From positions 1 through 9,928 of the forward strand of contig JAUVKN010000140.1 in NCBI GenBank assembly GCA_030596245.1: a stretch of 9,928 nucleotides of DNA. The letters run 5' to 3'. Positions within the stretch are counted from its first letter, which is position 1. Each line of letters opens with the position of its first letter. The notes under the pieces were generated by a model, which saw nothing but the letters and a program-made list of their open reading frames with translations, did not search any database and was not told the DNA's origin. Shown here in pieces: positions 1-6,936 of the stretch. The stretch comes from Bacteroidia bacterium. Lineage in GTDB: Bacteria > Bacteroidota > Bacteroidia > Bacteroidales > GCA-2748055. The position numbers and the translations under genes are program-made.

Positions 1-728
1 CCATTGTCATTTGCAGACAGATGTTGGATGGCCAGTGCGGTTGCATTGGGCAGAAAATCATCTCTTCCCTCCAGTACAGGAGGCATGCCACCCCCTCCCA
101 TCAGAAATCCATATTTATGATTGGGTGAGAGGGACCCGGGATTAACCAGTGAGGTTGTATCTACAATGAATCCTTTCTCTTCGGCTGCTTTGAACAGGTC
201 CGCGCCATCGCTGCGCCTGTTAAAAAATCCGATGCCACCTCCCGCAAAAAAGTCGATTTCCGAATCGAGCAACTGCGTTGCTATCTCTTCCTCCATACCT
301 CTCTGTTCCACATGTGCGTAAAAAGATGCAGGAGTGGCATGGGTTACAGACGAAGTGGCCACTACGCCGGTGTTCCATCCCAGCTCAGCCACCAATTCGG
401 CAATGTTCATTATGGAAACCCTGGCAGTATCAACGCCTATGGCACCATTGTAAGTTTTTCCCCCGGTTGCCATGGCAGTACCACTGGCAGCCGAATCGGT
501 TACCTTATGAGTGGCTGAAGAGGTATTGATAAGTCCAATCTCCCTGAACCGGCTGAATTCTGAAATATGGTCACCATAATAGACAGTAGTAGAAACGGCT
601 GAAAGGCCCATGCCATCACCAATAAGGAAGATGATATTTGTGGGGTTTTCAGGTATCTTTTTGAGTTTTTCAACGGAAGTACATGCAATGATTCCCATCA
701 GCAGGGAAAGGACAATTATATTTTTCAT
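1..728 (-). CDS. Alkaline phosphatase, lipoprotein, 3' end outside window (partial)
   Basis: PhoA-family phosphomonoesterase that would release inorganic phosphate from phosphate monoesters outside the cytoplasm. The start ATG is at 728-726, and 242 codons are present before the gene runs off the left edge, roughly half the usual family length. Residues 1-16 look like a lipoprotein signal (short basic start, hydrophobic core, IIAC with C16 as the likely lipidated residue), so I expect a membrane-anchored enzyme processed by LspA. Family motifs are visible: IGDGMG at 36-41 (metal-ligand Asp38), TDSAASGTA at 77-85 with the catalytic Ser at 79, then KTYNGA, and THATPASF at 129-136. His130 sits where E. 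coli PhoA has Asp153, a common replacement in homologues. No Bacteroidota-type surface-export signal follows C16. The gene lies 67 bp downstream of the phosphodiesterase gene on the same strand and may be cotranscribed with it. The family call is secure; substrate range is not known. Confidence 0.93.
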   Translation of the reverse strand, partial: MKNIIVLSLLMGIIACTSVEKLKKIPENPTNIIFLIGDGMGLSAVSTTVYYGDHISEFSRFREIGLINTSSATHKVTDSAASGTAMATGGKTYNGAIGVDTARVSIMNIAELVAELGWNTGVVATSSVTHATPASFYAHVEQRGMEEEIATQLLDSEIDFFAGGGIGFFNRRSDGADLFKAAEEKGFIVDTTSLVNPGSLSPNHKYGFLMGGGGMPPVLEGRDDFLPNATALAIQHLSANDN

Positions 729-734
729 AACAGG

Positions 735-757
735 AGCTTAAATTTTTAAAATAAGCT
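735..757. repeat. Imperfect AT-rich palindrome just upstream of the alkaline phosphatase start
   Basis: AGCTTA (735-740) and TAAGCT (752-757) are perfect 6-bp inverted arms around an AT-rich centre that itself pairs partly (743-744 with 748-749). The palindrome begins 7 bp upstream of the phosphatase start codon, within the 67-bp gap after the phosphodiesterase stop. It could be an operator or an mRNA hairpin near the start. The sequence is AT-rich, so chance is a real alternative. Confidence 0.3.
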
Positions 758-795
758 ACAAAGAAAATAAAAAGTACTGAATAAGGATTTCGAAA

Positions 796-1587
796 TCAAT
801 GGTTTTCTTTTAACCATGCTGGCCGATCGGTAGTCACAGCTGTTACACCTGCCTTATTCATTTTCCTGGCGGTCTCCGGATCATTGACTGTCCAGCACCA
901 CACATCCAATCCTGCAGCATTGCATTGTTCCACCAATGGGCCATCGATAATTGTATGCCTCAGGTCCACACCGTCAAGCTTGCTTTCCACTATGGCATCA
1001 AAATGTTTCTGCAGATCAGGCTTAAAAGAGGAGAGGTAATAACTGGGAATTTGCGGATACAACTCCTTAACCGCTTGGATGGTTTCAAAATCGAAGGCAA
1101 TGAAACTAATCTTTCCGGTTTTCCAATGCCCGTCAATCACCTGCTGCAGGTGGGGTAATATTTCGGGACCGGTTTTTATCTCGATCACCAGCATACGGTC
1201 GGCAGGGATGCTTCCAAGCACATCTTTCAGAAGGGGAATAGGTTCATGTTCGTATTTGGGAAGGTTGGTCTCTCTTGGTTGGATGGAGAGTTTTTGAAGC
1301 TGCTCCCAGCTGGCTTCTTTGATGGTGAGATTTTCTCCTGTCAGCTTTTTGGTGGTTTTATCATGGAAAAGGATGACCTGGTTATCTACAGTGAGCATCA
1401 CATCACATTCGGCAGCATCGGCACCCAGCTCCCAGGCTAACCGAATAGATGCCAGGGTGTTTTCCGGTGCCAGGTAGGAGGCCCCACGGTGTGCAACATA
1501 GAGTAGATTGTTTTCTCCGGAAATATTCTGTGCTTCTGCTGAAATAATAGTTATCAGGAATCCCAGAAACAGATGAAATGTCTTCAT
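796..1587 (-). CDS. Secreted glycerophosphodiester phosphodiesterase (GDPD family)
   Basis: Hydrolyses glycerophosphodiesters, such as deacylated phospholipid headgroups, to glycerol-3-phosphate and an alcohol. Residues 1-19 form a signal peptide (K2, hydrophobic run, likely AEA|Q cleavage at 19/20), so the enzyme is probably periplasmic. The 263 residues are close to a UgpQ-type single-domain TIM barrel plus the signal. Active-site signatures are in the expected order: AHRG at 32-35 (His33, Arg34), PENT at 41-44, ECD at 60-62 (metal ligands Glu60 and Asp62), FHD with His75, VIEIKTG at 134-140 (Glu136, Lys138), the late WCWTVNDP at 230-237, and TTDRPAWL at 252-259. There is no lipobox. It is followed after 67 bp by the phosphatase gene on the same strand, suggesting joint phosphorus scavenging. 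The region upstream is shared with the divergent DUF502 gene. No clear Shine-Dalgarno is present; the leader before the ATG is A/T-rich, as usual in this phylum. Confidence 0.94.
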   Translation of the reverse strand: MKTFHLFLGFLITIISAEAQNISGENNLLYVAHRGASYLAPENTLASIRLAWELGADAAECDVMLTVDNQVILFHDKTTKKLTGENLTIKEASWEQLQKLSIQPRETNLPKYEHEPIPLLKDVLGSIPADRMLVIEIKTGPEILPHLQQVIDGHWKTGKISFIAFDFETIQAVKELYPQIPSYYLSSFKPDLQKHFDAIVESKLDGVDLRHTIIDGPLVEQCNAAGLDVWCWTVNDPETARKMNKAGVTAVTTDRPAWLKENH

Positions 1588-1699
1588 TTAATTATAATTT
1601 TAGAGATTTGATGAAACAAACCTGTTTTTACCATGAAAAGTGAAATTTAGCTTTAAATTTTGATGAAACAGAAAGAAAGAACCCATAACATATCCAATC
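1588..1699. promoter_or_regulatory. Divergent intergenic region with putative promoters
   Basis: This 112-bp AT-rich gap separates the starts of the phosphodiesterase (minus) and the DUF502 gene (plus), so it must carry promoters in both directions unless one gene is read through. Near-matches to the Bacteroidota -7 element TAnnTTTG are CAGGTTTG on the minus strand (1617-1624, one mismatch) and TAGCTTTA on the plus strand (1648-1655, one mismatch). I see no convincing -33 TTG partner for either. No Pho-box-like tandem repeat with 11-bp periodicity is visible. Confidence 0.4.
1607..1670. repeat. 12-bp direct repeat TTTGATGAAACA, two copies
   Basis: Identical 12-mers lie at 1607-1618 and 1659-1670. 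Their starts are 52 bp apart, about five helical turns, so both would face the same side of the DNA. Each overlaps the expected transcription start of one of the weak divergent promoter candidates. They could be binding sites of a shared regulator, or chance in AT-rich DNA. Confidence 0.45.
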
Positions 1700-2320
1700 A
1701 TGCAAATTAACATCTTCAAGCGCATCCAAAATTTTCTCCGAACCACCCTCATTGGAGGTGTGGTTGCTCTGGCACCACTGACTCTTATCATCTTGCTGTT
1801 CAGATGGGTCATTAGCATGATCGGTCGCAACCTGACCCCTGTGGTGGACAAACTACTTCAGGATCCTGATCCCAATCCGTTTTATAAATTTGCACTCTAT
1901 GTGCTCACTTTTACAGCCATTCTACTCTTCTTTTTTGTGATAGGGCTTATCATCCGTACCCGGTTGGTGGTATTCCTGAACAAAGCTGAGGACCGCTACC
2001 TGATTAAGATTCCGGGATATAAACTGGCCAAGGAGACTGTACAACAGTTTTTTGGAAAAAACCAATCATTCTTCAAAGAGGTTGTACTGGTGGATATATT
2101 TAATTCCGGGACATTGATGACAGGCTTTATCACGGATGACCAGGGTGAGATCATCACCGTATTCGTTCCCACAGGCCCAAATCCCACTTCGGGAAATATC
2201 TACCATCTTCAGAGAGACAAGGTCTTGAAGACAAAAGCTTCGGTGGATAGCGGAATGAAAACAATTATCAGCTGCGGGGCAGGATCTGCCGAGGTCTTTG
2301 CTGCAATGGAAAGTAACTAA
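1700..2320 (+). CDS. DUF502 family integral membrane protein
   Basis: A 206-residue protein with the recognisable features of the DUF502 family. Two predicted transmembrane helices lie at about 16-40 (preceded by a basic N-terminus) and about 64-86, followed by a soluble domain containing IPGYKLAKET (104-113) and the family hallmark FVPTGPNPTSG (155-165). The C-terminal part VDSGMKTIISCGAG (182-195) also matches the family pattern, in which a stretch before the end reads close to 'kliiSgG'. No biochemical function is established for the family to my knowledge, and I do not assign one. Length is normal. It is the only plus-strand gene in the window, divergent from the phosphodiesterase and convergent with lspA, whose stop codon lies one base beyond this one. 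No Shine-Dalgarno precedes the ATG at 1700; the start fits the expected position of the first helix. Confidence 0.9.
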   Translation: MQINIFKRIQNFLRTTLIGGVVALAPLTLIILLFRWVISMIGRNLTPVVDKLLQDPDPNPFYKFALYVLTFTAILLFFFVIGLIIRTRLVVFLNKAEDRYLIKIPGYKLAKETVQQFFGKNQSFFKEVVLVDIFNSGTLMTGFITDDQGEIITVFVPTGPNPTSGNIYHLQRDKVLKTKASVDSGMKTIISCGAGSAEVFAAMESN

Positions 2321-2321
2321 C

Positions 2322-2951
2322 TTACTCTGTAGAAACTTCTTCCTTTTGGGACACATGCCTGAAAAACCGTTTCTGGTTAATCAGAATTATGGCTACTGCC
2401 ACGGAAATACTGGAGTCGGCAATGTTGAAAACGGGTCTGAAAAAAATAAAACTGGAACCTCCACGGAACCAGTCAGGATAATTGCCTTTGATAATGGGAA
2501 AATAGAACATATCAACAACTTTGCCATGAAGCAGGGTAGCATACCCTCCACCTTCGGGAAACAGGTTTGCGGATTCAACAGGGTTGCTACTGCTAAAGAT
2601 CAATCCATAAAAAACCGAATCAATAATGTTGCCCAGTGCTCCGGCCATGACCATAGAGAGGGTTAGAATGAGTCCGGTATGTGCCTTGAGCCGGATCAGG
2701 TGTTGCAGGTAAAATCCGATGCCCACAACTGCAACGACCCTGAATGATGAGAGAAGGATCTTTCCTAAACTTCCTGGAAGAGTAAGGCCAAATGCCATCC
2801 CGTTGTTTTCAACAAAATGGAGAATGCCCCAATTGCCAAGGAATGGAATCTGTTCATACAAAGTCATATGAGTTTTGACCAGGATCTTCAGGGTCTGGTC
2901 AGCCAGGAGAATAAATAAGATAATAAGTATGGATTTCCTGGAAATGGACAT
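2322..2951 (-). CDS. lspA: Lipoprotein signal peptidase (signal peptidase II)
   Basis: Inner-membrane aspartyl protease that removes the signal peptide of diacylglyceryl-prolipoproteins ahead of the lipidated cysteine. I chose the ATG at 2951 (209 residues, MSISRKS). The open frame extends to an upstream ATG at 3011, but that start overlaps the dksA-like gene and adds a hydrophilic stretch before the first helix; from 2951 the gene starts 22 bp after the dksA-like stop. With this numbering the motifs are ADQTLK (Asp18), VENNGMAFG at 47-55, GALGNIID at 104-111, VVDMFYF with catalytic Asp147, and FNIADSS at 175-181 with catalytic Asp179. Four transmembrane segments are apparent. About 36 residues separate Asp111 from Asp147, much more than in E. 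coli LspA, which explains the greater length; I recall such a loop in other Bacteroidota LspA proteins. It is the third gene of the ileS operon and its lipoprotein clients would include the phosphatase at the left edge. Confidence 0.95.
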   Translation of the reverse strand: MSISRKSILIILFILLADQTLKILVKTHMTLYEQIPFLGNWGILHFVENNGMAFGLTLPGSLGKILLSSFRVVAVVGIGFYLQHLIRLKAHTGLILTLSMVMAGALGNIIDSVFYGLIFSSSNPVESANLFPEGGGYATLLHGKVVDMFYFPIIKGNYPDWFRGGSSFIFFRPVFNIADSSISVAVAIILINQKRFFRHVSQKEEVSTE

Positions 2952-2973
2952 AATCACTTTTTCACCGGTCGTA

Positions 2974-3348
2974 TTACTGCCTGGATTTGGCTTCAATACT
3001 AAGGGTGGCATGCGGCACAGCTCTTAACCGTTCTTTGGTAATCAGCTTCCCGGTTTCCCTGCAAATCCCATAAGTTTTGTTCTCTATCCTGATCAATGCA
3101 GCCTGAAGGTGTTGTATGAATTTATGTTGCCTCTGGGCAAGTCTCCCAGCCTCTTCTTTGGAAAGGGTGGCGGCACCCTCTTCAAGTACCTTAAAAGTGG
3201 GTGAAGTATCCTGGGTGTCGTTACTTTCGCTTTGTGTAATAGACGATTTTAACAACTCATAGTCCTCCCTGGCCTTGTCAAGCTTCTGATGGATGAGCGC
3301 CTTAAATTCTTGCAGCTCAACATCCGTATATCTGTTTTTGTCAGCCAT
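2974..3348 (-). CDS. TraR/DksA-family protein with degenerate zinc finger
   Basis: A 124-residue DksA-like protein. By homology it would insert a coiled coil into the RNA polymerase secondary channel and modulate promoter activity, perhaps with ppGpp. Residues about 10-40 and 62-92 form the two arms of the coiled coil, with an acidic stretch (about 41-57) at the tip region. The C-terminal globular part YGICRETGKL...RAVPHATLSIEAK (93-121) aligns well with DksA, but of the four zinc-binding cysteines only Cys96 remains; Thr99, Ser117 and Ala120 replace the others. I recall similar single-cysteine versions in Bacteroidota, so this is probably a lineage form, not a broken gene. An ungapped alignment puts Glu56 at the position of DksA Asp74. 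It lies 59 bp after ileS and 22 bp before lspA. A near-consensus -7 element (TATATTTA, minus strand, 3371-3378) may add an internal promoter, with no clear -33 partner. Confidence 0.9.
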   Translation of the reverse strand: MADKNRYTDVELQEFKALIHQKLDKAREDYELLKSSITQSESNDTQDTSPTFKVLEEGAATLSKEEAGRLAQRQHKFIQHLQAALIRIENKTYGICRETGKLITKERLRAVPHATLSIEAKSRQ

Positions 3349-3407
3349 GATTGTTAATATTTGGGTTTGTTAAATATACAATATTTAAATGATTATTTAT
3401 CTCAGTT

Positions 3408-6400
3408 TCAAACGCGTGTTACCCGAATATTGATGTAAACATCCTCATCGATATCAATGCGTTTACTCTGGTTGTTTTCCAGGTAATCTGTCAGGACAAC
3501 ATTATCAGCAAGTGTCTGAGAACCAATGTATTTACCGTGAATTTGAATGGCGTTATTGATCAAGTTGTGCTTTTCAATGAGCACATGGATCCTGTCGGTC
3601 ACATCGAATCCGCTATCCTTTCGTATGTTCTGTATGCGGTTGATCAATTCCCTTGCCACACCCTCCTGTCGAAGCCCTTCTGTAATATTGATATCCAGTG
3701 CTACTGTAATGGCTCCTTCATTGGCCACCAGCCAACCCGGAATGTCTTCTGAAACTATCTTCACATCCTCCAGGGTAAGCTGGATTTTTTCACCTCCAAT
3801 CAGGATTTCAAAAGAGTGATCTTTCTCGAAAGTGGCAATCTGTTCCTGATCCATGACGTTGATGAAGGCACCTAACTCTTTCATCAGTTTACCGTAGCGA
3901 GGCCCCAGTGATTTAAAATTGGGTTTGATCCGTTTTACCAGAATCCCGGCTGTATCAGTAATGTATTCGATCTCTTTGACATTGACTTCATTTAGTACCA
4001 GAGATTTAACTTCCTCTACCTGCTCCTGGAAGGCGGGATTGGAAACAGGCAACATTATTCTATTCAGCGGCTGACGCACCTTAATATTCACCTTTCGCCT
4101 CAGTCCGAGGATCATGGAAGACAACTTCTGGGCAACAGCCATACGGCCCTCAAGGGATGTGTCGATCAATCTTTCGTTGTACCCGGGAAACGATGTAAGG
4201 TGAACCGATTCTTCATGGAAGCGTTTTGTGACACCATTTAGGTCGTTAAAAAGTTTATCCATAAAAAAGGGTGCCACGGGAGCGGCAAGCATGGCCACTG
4301 TCTCCAGGCAGGTATACAGGGTCTGGTATGCTGCACGTTTATCTGCATCGAATTCCCCTCCCCAGAATCGTTTCCGGTTAAGCCGGACATACCAATTACT
4401 AAGGTTTTCAGTAACGAAATCCTGGATCAGTCTGGCTGCCCGGGTGGGCTCATAGGTTTCATATTGCTCCTTCACATCCCTGATGAGTGAATGCAGCAGG
4501 GAAATGATCCATCGGTCAATTTCCGGGCGCTTCTCCACAGGAACCTCTTCTGCTTCATAGCTAAATTCGTCTACATTGGCATAAAGTGCGAAGAAAGAGT
4601 AGGTATTATAAAGGGTTCCGAAAAATTTCCTTTTTACCTCATCCACTCCCGATTCATCAAACTTCAGGTTATCCCAGGGTTGCGCATTGGTAATCATGTA
4701 CCAGCGAAGAGGATCGGAACCATGCTTCTCAATAGCCTTGAAAGGATCAACGGCATTGCCCAGTCGCTTGGACATTTTGTTTCCGCTCTTGTCCAGCACC
4801 AGTCCGTTGGAGATAATGTTTTTAAACGACACCGAATCGAACAGCATGGTGGCAATGGCATGCATTGTAAAGAACCATCCACGAGTCTGGTCAACCCCTT
4901 CGGCAATAAAATCGGCAGGGAAAAGCTGATCGAAATTCTCCCTGTTTTCAAATGGATAGTGATACTGCGCATAAGGCATGGCTCCGGAATCGAACCAGAC
5001 ATCGATGAGAACCGGTTCCCGGAACATCTTCTGACCTGATTCACTCACCAGGATAAGTTCATCCACAAATGGACGGTGCAGATCAAAGAGGTTGTAGTTC
5101 TCCTCCGAAAAATCACTTTCCACGAAAGCTTTCAGGACATTGGAGCTCATGATTCCGGCAGTCACCGATTTTTCAATTTCCTGCTTGAGCTCTTTAACAG
5201 AACCAATGCATACCAGCTCCTTCTTGTCCTCGGTTACCCAGATAGGAAGCGGGGTTCCCCAGAATCGGGCCCTGGAAAGGTTCCAGTCCACCAGATTCTC
5301 CAACCATTTTCCAAATCTCCCGGTCCCGGTGGATGCAGGTTTCCAATTAATGGTATTGTTGAGTTCCATCATTCGCTCCTTCATGGCCGTGGTGCGCACA
5401 AACCAGGAATCGAGCGGATAATAGAGCACAGGCTTGTCGGTACGCCAGCAATGGGGATAGTTATGTATATGTTTTTCAATGCGAAAAGCCTTGTTCTCAA
5501 GTTTCAGATGGACCGCAATATTCACATCAATGGTGGGATCATTTTGAGATTTGGATTCATCGTATTCATTCTTCACATATTTTCCTTCAAACTCGCTATA
5601 ACTATCCAGGTTGACTTGTTCCTTTCTGAAGCTGTTATCAATATCCTCCAGCCTGAAAAACCGCCCCTTCCTGTCAACCAGTGGCTGAACATTTCCATCC
5701 TTATCCAGGATGGTGATCGATGCAATGCCATTGGCCATGGCAACCCGGTAGTCATCTGCCCCAAAAGTGGGAGATGTATGAACCACACCGGTTCCCTCTT
5801 CGGTGGTTACGAAATCTCCGATAAGTACTTTGAACGCTTTCCCACCTGGATTCACCCAGTCCAGTAACTGTTCAAAGTCAAGACCTTCCAGCTCCTTGCC
5901 CTTCAGGGTCTTCACAATTTTATAGGGAATATGCTTGTTTCCGGCTTCATACTCTTCCATGGGCAATACTGCATCCTTTTCAGGAAAATATTGACCCATT
6001 AATTCTTTGGCCAGAACCACTGTGATGGGTATTCCTGTATATGGATTAAAGGTCCTTACAAGAACATATTCGATTTCGGCCCCCACCGTAAGGGCTGTAT
6101 TAGAAGGCAGTGTCCATGGTGTGGTGGTCCATGCAAGGATAAACAAATCTGTATCGGTCACCTCAAACAGGGCAACAGAGCGATCATTCTTTACCACCTT
6201 AAACTGGGCTACTACGGTGGTATCCTTTACGTCCCTGTAACATCCGGGCTGGTTTAGTTCATGGGTACTTAGCCCGGATCCTGCAGCAGGCGAGTAGGGT
6301 TGTATGGAATAACCTTGGTAAAGCAGGTCTTTTTTATAGAGCTCCTTCAGCAGGTACCATACGGTCTCAATGTATCTGTTTTCATAGGTAATATAAGGAT

Positions 6401-6842
6401 CATCCATGTTGATCCAGTACCCCATGGACTCCGTGAGCTCTTCCCACATATGGGTGTATTTCATTACGTCCTTTCGGCAGGCCGCATTGAAATCTTCAAT
6501 GGAAAGTTTGGTTCCGATATCCTCCTTGGTGATCTTTTTTGCCCCTTCCACGGCCAGCTCAACAGGGAGTCCGTGGGTATCCCATCCAGCCTTCCGTTTC
6601 ACCTGGAATCCCTGCTGGGTCTTATACCGGCAGAATATATCCTTAATGGTACGGGCCATGACGTGGTGGATACCCGGTTTTCCGTTGGCTGAGGGAGGAC
6701 CTTCATTAAAGACAAAAGGGGGTCTTCCTTCACGGGTTTCAATAGATTTCTCGAAGATCCTGTTTTTTTTCCACGAGGTATTGATCTCCTTATTGATCTC
6801 CGAAAGGTCAAACTTCTTATATTCAGGGAATTTCTTACTCAT
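3408..6842 (-). CDS. ileS: Isoleucyl-tRNA synthetase, type II form with GIHH signature
   Basis: Cytoplasmic class I synthetase charging tRNA-Ile, 1144 residues, the long form found in Bacteroidota and eukaryote-like IleRS2. Catalytic fold: GPPSANGKPGIHH at 48-60, where the usual HIGH is GIHH (57-60), then KRKAGWDTHGLPVE (82-95). The editing domain carries WTTTPWTLPSN (238-248) and GTGVVHTSPTFGADD (350-364). Further catalytic motifs are WNLSRARFWGTPLP (520-533), DVWFDSGAMPYAQ (614-626), GVDQTRGWFF (649-658) and KMSKR (689-693). The anticodon-binding helical domain follows (about 760-930), then a C-terminal extension. Nothing is truncated. The start at 6842 is preceded by GGAGAG (minus strand, 6854-6849), a Shine-Dalgarno-like site with 6-bp spacing, unusual here, and by a good Bacteroidota promoter. 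No T-box or long leader is present. It heads the ileS-dksA-lspA operon, an arrangement I recall from other Bacteroidota; ileS-lspA adjacency also occurs in E. coli. Confidence 0.98.
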   Translation of the reverse strand: MSKKFPEYKKFDLSEINKEINTSWKKNRIFEKSIETREGRPPFVFNEGPPSANGKPGIHHVMARTIKDIFCRYKTQQGFQVKRKAGWDTHGLPVELAVEGAKKITKEDIGTKLSIEDFNAACRKDVMKYTHMWEELTESMGYWINMDDPYITYENRYIETVWYLLKELYKKDLLYQGYSIQPYSPAAGSGLSTHELNQPGCYRDVKDTTVVAQFKVVKNDRSVALFEVTDTDLFILAWTTTPWTLPSNTALTVGAEIEYVLVRTFNPYTGIPITVVLAKELMGQYFPEKDAVLPMEEYEAGNKHIPYKIVKTLKGKELEGLDFEQLLDWVNPGGKAFKVLIGDFVTTEEGTGVVHTSPTFGADDYRVAMANGIASITILDKDGNVQPLVDRKGRFFRLEDIDNSFRKEQVNLDSYSEFEGKYVKNEYDESKSQNDPTIDVNIAVHLKLENKAFRIEKHIHNYPHCWRTDKPVLYYPLDSWFVRTTAMKERMMELNNTINWKPASTGTGRFGKWLENLVDWNLSRARFWGTPLPIWVTEDKKELVCIGSVKELKQEIEKSVTAGIMSSNVLKAFVESDFSEENYNLFDLHRPFVDELILVSESGQKMFREPVLIDVWFDSGAMPYAQYHYPFENRENFDQLFPADFIAEGVDQTRGWFFTMHAIATMLFDSVSFKNIISNGLVLDKSGNKMSKRLGNAVDPFKAIEKHGSDPLRWYMITNAQPWDNLKFDESGVDEVKRKFFGTLYNTYSFFALYANVDEFSYEAEEVPVEKRPEIDRWIISLLHSLIRDVKEQYETYEPTRAARLIQDFVTENLSNWYVRLNRKRFWGGEFDADKRAAYQTLYTCLETVAMLAAPVAPFFMDKLFNDLNGVTKRFHEESVHLTSFPGYNERLIDTSLEGRMAVAQKLSSMILGLRRKVNIKVRQPLNRIMLPVSNPAFQEQVEEVKSLVLNEVNVKEIEYITDTAGILVKRIKPNFKSLGPRYGKLMKELGAFINVMDQEQIATFEKDHSFEILIGGEKIQLTLEDVKIVSEDIPGWLVANEGAITVALDINITEGLRQEGVARELINRIQNIRKDSGFDVTDRIHVLIEKHNLINNAIQIHGKYIGSQTLADNVVLTDYLENNQSKRIDIDEDVYINIRVTRV

Positions 6843-6879
6843 CCAATACTCTCCGTTTACAGGGATTATTAAAATTGCA

Positions 6880-6910
6880 CAAAGATAGATGAGCAGAATG
6901 TAATATGCAA
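6880..6910 (-). promoter_or_regulatory. Putative Bacteroidota-type promoter of the ileS operon
   Basis: On the minus strand TATCTTTG (6887-6880) matches the -7 consensus TAnnTTTG exactly, and TTG (6910-6908) lies 20 bp upstream as the -33 element. Transcription would start near 6875, giving a leader of roughly 33 nt before the ileS ATG. It sits in the 94-bp gap after the amylase stop. I see no clear intrinsic terminator for the amylase in the same gap, so readthrough into ileS is possible. Confidence 0.65.
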
Positions 6911-6936
6911 GAAGTCAGTAAAAAACAGTAATGGGT

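Noticed and set aside
1588..1699. Pho box upstream of the phosphodiesterase
   Set aside because: No TGTCAT-like tandem with 11-bp spacing is present. The repeat that is present is 52 bp apart and has a different sequence.
2359..2384. Inverted repeat (8 of 10 pairs, 6-nt loop) near the 3' end of lspA as a terminator
   Set aside because: No T-run follows on either strand, the stem has two central mismatches, and it lies inside lspA coding sequence.
2952..3011. Longer LspA beginning at the ATG at 3011 (229 residues)
   Set aside because: It would overlap the dksA-like gene by 38 bp and add a hydrophilic, proline- and glycine-containing stretch before the first membrane helix. The ATG at 2951 gives a normal LspA N-terminus.
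5076..5867. Long open frame on the plus strand, 263 codons, opposite ileS
   Set aside because: It lies wholly antisense to strongly conserved ileS codons, shows no recognisable motif, and is explained by base composition. The same holds for the frames at 4491-5039 and 6406-6888.
6843..6936. T-box or other riboswitch leader before ileS
   Set aside because: The predicted leader is only about 33 nt and the whole gap is 94 bp, with no T-box sequence or specifier stem visible.
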